Source of the DNA: an uncultured Sphingomonas sp.
GTDB lineage: Bacteria; Pseudomonadota; Alphaproteobacteria; Sphingomonadales; Sphingomonadaceae
Length of the DNA stretch: 64,000 nt
Assembly: GCF_913777625.1 (NCBI RefSeq)
Contig: NZ_CAJYTI010000008.1
Location: forward strand, 176,005-240,004
Reading direction: 5' to 3'
The notes under the pieces are model-generated. The model was not told the DNA's origin, did no database searches, and worked only from the letters and a program-made list of their open reading frames with translations. The position numbers were made by a program, and so were the translations under genes. Numbering within the stretch: position 1 is the first letter of the stretch; each line of letters starts with the position of its first letter. This document shows positions 58,377-64,000 of the stretch, piece by piece.

Positions 58377-58945
58377 TTGCACAGCACCTGCGACGTGGGG
58401 ATCGACTGGACGTTGAACGGCTGGTTCTTGAAGCGGGTGGAGGCGCTGAGCACCACCTGGTTGCTCCAGCCGATCAGCCCGGCGACCGGGAACAGCCGGG
58501 TATAGGTGACCGTCACCTTGTAGATGGTCACGTCGCTGGCGCCGCCCTGGCCGGCGCGGCCGGGATCGGTATCGTACAGGCCGTTGCCGTTGATGTCGGT
58601 GAAACATTCGCCGGGATCATGCTTGCCGTTGCCGTTGGCATCGGTGAAGTCCTCGGGCTTGATCACCCCGAAGCTCGAATAGAACAGGCGGCTGGGGCTG
58701 ACCGTCGCATTGCCGGCAACGCGGCGGACCGCGGTGACCACGCGGCCATCGATCGTGCTGGTATCGGCGGCCTCGATCGTCGAGTCGCGGCCGGCTTTCT
58801 GCACCGCCCCTTCCAGCACCGCCTGGATATAGGCCTGATAGGCGATATCCATCAGCCCCATCAACAGCGCCGCCAGCACCGGCAGCAGGATCGCGAACTC
58901 GATCAGCGTCGCCGCCCGGTGGCACTGGCCGAGGCGGCGGATCAT
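58373..58945 (-). CDS. TadE-family minor pseudopilin with calcium-loop-like motifs
   Basis: The 190-residue protein has the TadE start (CHRAATLIEFAILLPVLAALLMGLMD) and a helix continuing to about residue 57. In the soluble part two Asp/Asn/Gly repeats, residues 102-113 (DANGNGKHDPGE) and 117-127 (DINGNGLYDTD), look like EF-hand/dockerin-type calcium loops. Its ATG overlaps the TadG stop and its stop overlaps the following start. The TadE helix anchors it in the inner membrane before pilus assembly. Confidence 0.85.
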   Translation of the reverse strand: MIRRLGQCHRAATLIEFAILLPVLAALLMGLMDIAYQAYIQAVLEGAVQKAGRDSTIEAADTSTIDGRVVTAVRRVAGNATVSPSRLFYSSFGVIKPEDFTDANGNGKHDPGECFTDINGNGLYDTDPGRAGQGGASDVTIYKVTVTYTRLFPVAGLIGWSNQVVLSASTRFKNQPFNVQSIPTSQVLCK

Positions 58946-60876
58946 TTGGTGATCCGCAGCATCGCCACGCGCTTGGCGATCGTCTGGAAGGCCGCGTTCA
59001 GCGAGGCGTTGTCCGCTGCGTAGAAGGCCTGGCCCGGCGAGGCGCAGCTGGTCAGCTGGCTGGTCAGCGTCTGGCCGAAGCCGATGATGAACACCGAGAT
59101 GTTGCGCGCCTTGGCGGCAGTACACTCGGCGAGGAAGCGGGCATAATGGTTGGCCTGCTGGCTCGAGTCCGAACAATCGGACTGATAGCCGGCGGTGGTC
59201 ACCCGCTGGTCGTAATTCTCGATCCCGTACATGCCGTAGAGGCACATGCTCGGCGCCATGTCGCCGTCGGTCATGAACACGATGTAGCGTTTTGGCGGGT
59301 TACGCCCCGGCCAGGGGGCCGTGTCCGCAGCGAACAGGCCGGTCGGGGAGAGCAGCCGCGTGCCCCAGATCATGCCGGTATCGTGATAGGTGCCGCCTTG
59401 GGGCACGAAATCGCTGGCGTTCACATAGTCGCTGATATCCTGGTGTGTCATCACCTTCAGCCGCTGCACCGGCTTTCCGCACGATACCCAGCCATAGGCG
59501 ATGTTCTGATAGGCGTTGAGCGGCGTGTAATAGTCCAGCGTATAGCCGCTGGTGCCGTCGCCATAGGGATTGGCGCTGTTGCCGGAATAGGTGTGGCTGG
59601 AATAGCCGCCGCGATAATAGACGACGTCCGGCCACATCGGGCGCCAGCGTGTCGCGTCGTTCGTCGGCACAAGATCGGGATCGAGGTCTGGCGGCAGGTT
59701 CGAATAATCGAAGCTGGCCGTGGCGGTCGTGTCGCGTTCCTCGAGGCAGCCCTGCCATTTGGAGGTGGCGCCGCTGATCTTGCTCGGATCGGTGACGGTG
59801 TTGCCCAGCTTGTACTGGCTCGTGTCGAAGGTGACCTTCTGATACGTCCAGCTGGGCTTTACCGGCTGCGTGGTCAGCGCACAGCTGCCGACCGCGCTGC
59901 TGCCGTTGTTGGGAGTCCAGCTCACGCTCGTGACCGTCGCGCTGCCGCTGGTCGTGTAGCCGGTCGCCGGGCTGCGGCCGGCATAGGCGCTGCACTGCGA
60001 CTGGGTCTTGTTGACGTAGGTAGGGCCGCTGCTGCTCGCGCCGTTATTGGCGTCGCCTGCAAGCGACCGGCTGTTATAGGTCCAGCTGTTGACGATGTAG
60101 CTGGGCGAGAGCGCGGTCACCGCATAGCCCGCGTTGACCGTCGAGGTGTAGGTGACGAAGCCGTAGCGCAGATGGGTCGTCGGATCGACCGCCGCGGCCA
60201 GCGTGTCGTAGAAGTTCAGCACCGCCTGGCGCAGGCCCGAGATCTTCGATCCGGACTTCTCCTGCACATAATAGCCGGTGGTGCCGTCGGGCCGGGTATA
60301 GGTGACGATCGGCTGGCTGCATCCGCCGGTGCCGTCCGCCGTGGTGCACGCCATCGAGCCCGTGGTGTCCAGCACGAACATGATGTCCGTATCGGCTACG
60401 TCGTAGCGTGCCTCGCAGTCTACCGTCAGCGTCTGGCTGCCATAGCCCATCATCGCGGTAAGGGTCAGCGGCACCGTGGCCGAGGCGGTGCCCGCAACCT
60501 GGTTCTCGCTGGTCTTGGAAGGCGTGAAGCTGACCGCGCTGGTACCGAACAGTCCTACCTTGAAATTATTGGCGAAAAAGGCGTTTGCCTGCGCCGTTGC
60601 GGTGCTGTCGAGCGTCGCGGCGCTGGTCGAGACCATGAAGCGTCGCCCGGCGAGGGCGCCGGCGTCGCAGGCCTGTTGGAGCCGCGTCTTGACCATGTAG
60701 AGCCGCGCCGTATCGACCGCCGAGCCTGCGATGAACAGCAAGGGGATGAGTGCGATCGCCATGATCGCCAGGGTGTTGCCGGCCCGGTCCCGGCGCAGGC
60801 GCGGGAGCAAGCCGCCACGCGCCGTTGGCCTTGCGCCGCGGAGTCTCCGCAACTGCTTGAAAAGCAACCTGTTCAT
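58942..60876 (-). CDS. TadG-like protein with von Willebrand factor A domain
   Basis: The 644-residue protein starts with a charged cytoplasmic stretch and a membrane helix (about 33-53, AGNTLAIMAIALIPLLFIAG) of the TadE/G-N type, then a TadG domain, and a vWA domain whose MIDAS motif begins at Asp170 (DTTGSM) and ends near the C-terminus with FMTDGDM and VFIIGFGQT. A large Ser/Thr/Tyr-rich insertion (about 195-430) lies inside the vWA fold. TadG proteins with vWA are thought to aid pilus or adhesin display. It is first of a three-gene operon. Confidence 0.88.
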   Translation of the reverse strand: MNRLLFKQLRRLRGARPTARGGLLPRLRRDRAGNTLAIMAIALIPLLFIAGSAVDTARLYMVKTRLQQACDAGALAGRRFMVSTSAATLDSTATAQANAFFANNFKVGLFGTSAVSFTPSKTSENQVAGTASATVPLTLTAMMGYGSQTLTVDCEARYDVADTDIMFVLDTTGSMACTTADGTGGCSQPIVTYTRPDGTTGYYVQEKSGSKISGLRQAVLNFYDTLAAAVDPTTHLRYGFVTYTSTVNAGYAVTALSPSYIVNSWTYNSRSLAGDANNGASSSGPTYVNKTQSQCSAYAGRSPATGYTTSGSATVTSVSWTPNNGSSAVGSCALTTQPVKPSWTYQKVTFDTSQYKLGNTVTDPSKISGATSKWQGCLEERDTTATASFDYSNLPPDLDPDLVPTNDATRWRPMWPDVVYYRGGYSSHTYSGNSANPYGDGTSGYTLDYYTPLNAYQNIAYGWVSCGKPVQRLKVMTHQDISDYVNASDFVPQGGTYHDTGMIWGTRLLSPTGLFAADTAPWPGRNPPKRYIVFMTDGDMAPSMCLYGMYGIENYDQRVTTAGYQSDCSDSSQQANHYARFLAECTAAKARNISVFIIGFGQTLTSQLTSCASPGQAFYAADNASLNAAFQTIAKRVAMLRITK

Positions 60877-60954
60877 CGTGACAGACTGGAACCCCTTGGG
60901 CGAAGATGCGCGCTGCCTCTTTCGCCCCCGCGTGCCAAGCCATAGAGGGAAGGG

Positions 60955-61635
60955 GTGAACGCTTCGCTAAACACCCAGCCCGAAGATCCTGAGCGGGCGC
61001 TGATTCTCGCGTATGCTCCGCTAGTTAGCCGGCCGGCCCTGGCGGCGCTGCTGGCCTTGGACGATGCGCTGGCGCTGCTGCTGCGCACCACCAGCCAGCC
61101 TGCGGTCGGCCAGCTGCGGCTGGCCTGGTGGCGCGAGGCGCTGGCCAAGCTCGACACCGCGCCGCCGCCGGCCGAGCCGGTGCTGCGTGGGCTCGCGGCC
61201 GAGGTGCTGCCGCGCGGCGTGACGGGGGCCTCGCTCGTGCCGATCGTCCATGGTTGGGAAGTGCTGGTCGAGGAAGAGGCGCTCGACGGCCTCGCGCTGG
61301 CACGGTTCGCGGCGGGGCGGGGGAGCCTGTTCGTCGCGGCGGGTACCGCGCTGGCCGCGGCGGGGGATCCGCTCGCGCTCGCGGGAGAAGGCTGGGCGCT
61401 GGCCGACCTCGCACGGCATCTGGGGGACGGCGAGGAAGCCTCTGCCGCGCGTGCGGCGGCCGGGCCGCGCCTGACCGAGGCGCTGGGCCGGCGCTGGAGC
61501 CGCAACGGACGCGCGCTCGGCGCACTCGCCCTTCGCGCGCGGATGGATCTGGACGTGCCCGGCGATGCCCCGCTCCCGATCGGCGCGCCGAAGCGGGTGG
61601 GGCGGTTGCTCTGGCACCGCCTGACCGGTCGATAG
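60955..61635 (+). CDS. Squalene/phytoene synthase-like protein, truncated
   Basis: The 226-residue protein resembles the short squalene/phytoene-synthase-related proteins (NDUFAF6-like): LILAYAPLVSRPALAALLALDDAL at the N-terminus and QLRLAWWREAL around residue 60. The two Asp-rich motifs that bind prenyl diphosphates in true synthases are absent, so catalysis of squalene formation is unlikely; a role in respiratory complex assembly is known for the eukaryotic relative. GTG 60955 follows GGAAGGG. It is divergent from the TadG gene. Confidence 0.72.
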   Translation: MNASLNTQPEDPERALILAYAPLVSRPALAALLALDDALALLLRTTSQPAVGQLRLAWWREALAKLDTAPPPAEPVLRGLAAEVLPRGVTGASLVPIVHGWEVLVEEEALDGLALARFAAGRGSLFVAAGTALAAAGDPLALAGEGWALADLARHLGDGEEASAARAAAGPRLTEALGRRWSRNGRALGALALRARMDLDVPGDAPLPIGAPKRVGRLLWHRLTGR

Positions 61636-61693
61636 CGCTTGGCTGCGCGGCCGTGAAGGTATAGGTTTCTCCCGTCTTTCGGGGGAGGCGCGC

Positions 61694-62185
61694 ATGTGGC
61701 GATATGCGGTGGGTGCCGGGGCGGCGTTGCTGCTGGCGTTCGGGGGATTTCTGCTGTTCCAGCACGGGCCGGCGCGAACGCCGCTCGCCGCGATGCTGCC
61801 GGCAATGCCCGGCAATGCCATCGCGGCCGCGCCGCTCCCCGACGCCGCGCCCGAAGCCGACGCCTTGACCCGCGAGCAGAAGCGGTTCGACCGCTTTGAC
61901 AAGGATCGGAACGACTCGGTGAGCCGCGACGAATATTTCGCCGCCCGCCACAAGGCGTTCGCCAAGCTCGACACCAATGGCGACGGGCGGCTGAGCTTCG
62001 AGGAATGGGCGGCAAAGTCGATCGCCAAGTTCAACGGCGCGGATACCGACAGGTCCGGCACGCTCAACCGTACCGAGTTCGCGACCACCGCGCCCAAGCG
62101 CCGGCCGCCGGGGTCCAAATGCTCCTGCGGCAAGCCGGCCCCGGCGCCCAGCCCCGCCGCCAAGGGCGAGGACGACGACAATTAA
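61694..62185 (+). CDS. EF-hand protein, membrane-anchored or exported
   Basis: The 163-residue product has a hydrophobic N-terminal helix (about 5-23), an Ala/Pro linker, and three 12-residue EF-hand loops: 69-80 (DKDRNDSVSRDE), 93-104 (DTNGDGRLSFEE) and 117-128 (DTDRSGTLNRTE), each with the final Glu of calcium loops. The C-terminal tail is Pro/Lys-rich with SKCSCGK. Sphingomonads often have several such proteins; they probably bind calcium in the periplasm. The function is unknown. Confidence 0.88.
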   Translation: MWRYAVGAGAALLLAFGGFLLFQHGPARTPLAAMLPAMPGNAIAAAPLPDAAPEADALTREQKRFDRFDKDRNDSVSRDEYFAARHKAFAKLDTNGDGRLSFEEWAAKSIAKFNGADTDRSGTLNRTEFATTAPKRRPPGSKCSCGKPAPAPSPAAKGEDDDN

Positions 62186-62188
62186 GGC

Positions 62189-62899
62189 TTAGCCGACCCG
62201 CTCGAAATGGCCGCGCGCGAAGCCGGCCGCCATCAGCGCGACGATCCGCTCGGCGACGACCTCGGGGGCTTTCACCGTGGCGGGATCCTCGCCCGGAAAG
62301 GCGCGGGCGCGCATCTTGGTGCGCGTGGCGCCGGGATCGACGATGCCGACACGGACCTCGGAGACGTTCTCCAGCTCGTGCCCATAGCTGAGCAGCAGGT
62401 TCTCGAACGCGGCCTTGGAGGCGCCGTACATGCCCCAATAGGCACGCGGGTTGCGGCCGACGCTGGAGGTGATGCCCAGCACCCGCGCGGCGGGCGCGCG
62501 GCGGAGCATCGGATCGAACGCCGCCAGCATCGCGGCCTGCGCGCTGACGTTGAGCGCCAGCACCTTGGCGAACTCGGCAAAGTCGATCGCGTTGACCGCG
62601 CTCAGCGTGCCGAGCGTACCGGCATTGAGCACCAGCATGTCGAGCGTCGGCCAGCGCTCGGCGATCGCGCCGGCGAGGCGGCCGATCGCGTCGTGCTCGG
62701 CCAGGTCGAGCGGCGCGATCGTGGCACTACCGCCCGCCTGGAAGATCGCGTCCTCGACTTCCTCGAGCCCGCCCGCGGTCCGGGCGGTGAGGATGACATG
62801 GGCGCCGGCCGCGCCCAGCGCGATGGCGGTCGCCGCGCCGATGCCGCGGCTGGCGCCGGTGACGAGAGCGGTCTGGCCCGCCAGCAATGCCTGGCTCAT
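62189..62899 (-). CDS. SDR-family NAD(P)-dependent oxidoreductase
   Basis: The 236-residue Rossmann-fold protein has the cofactor loop TGASRGIGAATAIAL near residue 15, LVLNAGTLG (the NAG motif), the catalytic Ser-Tyr-Lys region GITSSVGRNPRAYWGMYGASKAAFENLL with Tyr and Lys in YGASK, and PGATRTKM. The substrate is not predictable. It converges with the EF-hand gene at a four-base gap and lies eight bases after purF on the minus strand, so it is probably expressed with it. Confidence 0.93.
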   Translation of the reverse strand: MSQALLAGQTALVTGASRGIGAATAIALGAAGAHVILTARTAGGLEEVEDAIFQAGGSATIAPLDLAEHDAIGRLAGAIAERWPTLDMLVLNAGTLGTLSAVNAIDFAEFAKVLALNVSAQAAMLAAFDPMLRRAPAARVLGITSSVGRNPRAYWGMYGASKAAFENLLLSYGHELENVSEVRVGIVDPGATRTKMRARAFPGEDPATVKAPEVVAERIVALMAAGFARGHFERVG

Positions 62900-62906
62900 C
62901 CCCGGC

Positions 62907-64000
62907 TCAGCCGACCTTCTCGGCCAGCAGTGCGAGCTGGTCCGGCGGCGGCGCCAGTTCGTCCTGGTCGGTCAGCGTCGTCGGATAGTCGCCGGTGAAG
63001 CAGGCGTCGCAGTACTTGGGATGGATATCCGCGCGGCGGGCTTCGCCCAGCGCCTTGTACAGGCCGTCGATCGAGACGAAGGCCAGGCTGTCGGCATGGA
63101 TGAAGTCGGTCATCCCGCCCACGTCCATCTTGGCGGCGAGCAGCTTGGCGCGCTCGGGCGTGTCGACGCCGTAGAAGCAGCTGTGGCGCGTCGGCGGCGA
63201 GGCGATGCGCATATGCACTTCCTTCGCGCCGGCATCGTGCATCATCTGCACGATCTTGAGGCTGGTGGTGCCGCGCACGATCGAATCGTCGATCAGCACG
63301 ATGCGCTTGCCCGCGATCAGCTCGCGGTTCGCATTGTGCTTCAGCTTCACGCCGAGGTGGCGGACCTTGTCGCCCGGCTGGATGAAGGTGCGGCCGACAT
63401 AATGCGAGCGGATGATGCCGAGTTCAAACGGCACGCCCGATTCCTGCGCATAGCCGATCGCGGCGGGCACGCCCGAATCCGGTACCGGGATCACCAGGTC
63501 GGCCTCGACCGGCGCCTCGATCGCCAGCTGCGCGCCGATCGCCTTGCGCACCGAATAGACCGATTGGTCGCCGGCGATCGAATCGGGGCGGCTGAAATAC
63601 ACCCATTCGAAGATGCACGGCCGCGGCGCCACCGCTTCGAACGGCTTGATCGAGCGGATCTCCGTACCCTGCACGATCACCAGCTCGCCCGGCTCCACCT
63701 GCCGTTCGAAGGTCGCACCGCACACGTCGAGCGCCACGGTTTCGGACGCGAAGATCACCGCGCCGTCCAGGCGCCCCATCACCAGCGGCCGGATGCCGAG
63801 CGGATCGCGGCAGGCGATCATGCCCTCGGGCGTCATCACGACCAGGCTATAGGCACCCTCCACCTGCTTCAGCGCATCGATGAATCGGTCGAGCAGCGTA
63901 CGGTAGTTCGACGTCGCGACGAGGTGGATGATCGTCTCGGTGTCGCTGGTCGACTGGAAGATCGATCCGCGCCGCACCAATTCGCGGCGCAGCTTCATCG
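62907..64000 (-). CDS. purF: Amidophosphoribosyltransferase, 5' end off the right edge
   Basis: This is the first enzyme of purine synthesis, making 5-phosphoribosylamine from PRPP and glutamine. About 364 residues are visible. The first part (glutaminase domain with the N-terminal Cys) lies outside; the visible sequence starts at about residue 125 of a normal PurF, with SDTETIIHLVA. The phosphoribosyl domain shows VIPVPDSGVPAAIGYAQESGVPFE in outline, KHNANRELIAGKRIVLIDDSIVRGTTSLKIV as the PRPP loop, and the C-terminal HPKYCDACFTGDYPTTL. The apparent start at the edge is internal. Confidence 0.96.
   Translation of the reverse strand, partial: MKLRRELVRRGSIFQSTSDTETIIHLVATSNYRTLLDRFIDALKQVEGAYSLVVMTPEGMIACRDPLGIRPLVMGRLDGAVIFASETVALDVCGATFERQVEPGELVIVQGTEIRSIKPFEAVAPRPCIFEWVYFSRPDSIAGDQSVYSVRKAIGAQLAIEAPVEADLVIPVPDSGVPAAIGYAQESGVPFELGIIRSHYVGRTFIQPGDKVRHLGVKLKHNANRELIAGKRIVLIDDSIVRGTTSLKIVQMMHDAGAKEVHMRIASPPTRHSCFYGVDTPERAKLLAAKMDVGGMTDFIHADSLAFVSIDGLYKALGEARRADIHPKYCDACFTGDYPTTLTDQDELAPPPDQLALLAEKVG

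Overview
This is high-GC alphaproteobacterial chromosome (about two thirds G+C by eye), most consistent with Sphingomonas or a close sphingomonad. The evidence is a pyruvate dehydrogenase E1-beta that carries its own lipoyl domain, a chvI-chvG pair next to PTS-Ntr proteins and pckA, a TonB-dependent receptor, an EcfG-type general-stress promoter, and intergenic hairpin pairs. No rRNA, tRNA, CRISPR array, insertion sequence or prophage was recognised. Both ends cut through genes: a MarR-type regulator on the left and purF on the right.

Layout. 1-5.5 kb: MarR fragment, secG, pyrG, a periplasmic cyclophilin, an AraC regulator and a SnoaL-like protein, then a small heat-shock gene on the minus strand with an RpoH-like promoter and a ROSE-type RNA thermometer. 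5.7-16.7 kb: TonB receptor, an unresolved minus-strand transcript, lolC-lolD-glutathione peroxidase, dnaE, acyl-CoA synthetase. 16.8-24.4 kb: M1 aminopeptidase, SGNH hydrolase, an M1-like secreted gluzincin, a PA0069-type radical SAM protein, a VOC protein and moaB. 24.4-37.5 kb: lytic transglycosylase, UDG-like protein, ETF-ubiquinone oxidoreductase, TPR protein, ispE, enoyl-CoA hydratase, N-formylglutamate amidohydrolase, ilvD, a lipoprotein, NAD(P)HX repair enzyme and an RNA m5U methyltransferase. 37.5-42.2 kb: truA-fmt, recR, def, rmuC. 42.2-43.5 kb: an AT-rich islet with a DUF2971 gene. 43.5-51.2 kb: META-domain protein, TrmH-type methyltransferase, HPr, EIIA, rapZ, chvG, chvI, pckA and a gene broken at a poly-G tract. 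51.3-53.3 kb: a cluster of small envelope or stress proteins. 53.3-57.6 kb: eno-ftsB-pdhA-pdhB. 57.6-60.9 kb: two TadE-like proteins and a TadG/vWA protein. 60.9-64 kb: squalene-synthase-like protein, EF-hand protein, SDR, purF.

How genes work together. Most of the window is core metabolism and housekeeping in short, often translationally coupled operons (ATGA or TTGA overlaps). chvI-chvG, HPr, EIIA and RapZ probably form one envelope/carbon signalling locus facing pckA, but hprK, expected beside them, is not in this interval. The Tad-like trio could build a surface pilin or adhesin using secretion genes located elsewhere.

The least explained items are seven intergenic pairs of facing hairpins whose stems vary with base pairing kept while the loop stays close to GAAN; the structured minus-strand transcript at 8.46-8.74 kb; the DUF2971 islet; and the poly-G-interrupted gene after pckA. 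No defence or biosynthetic system could be shown to be new from sequence alone.
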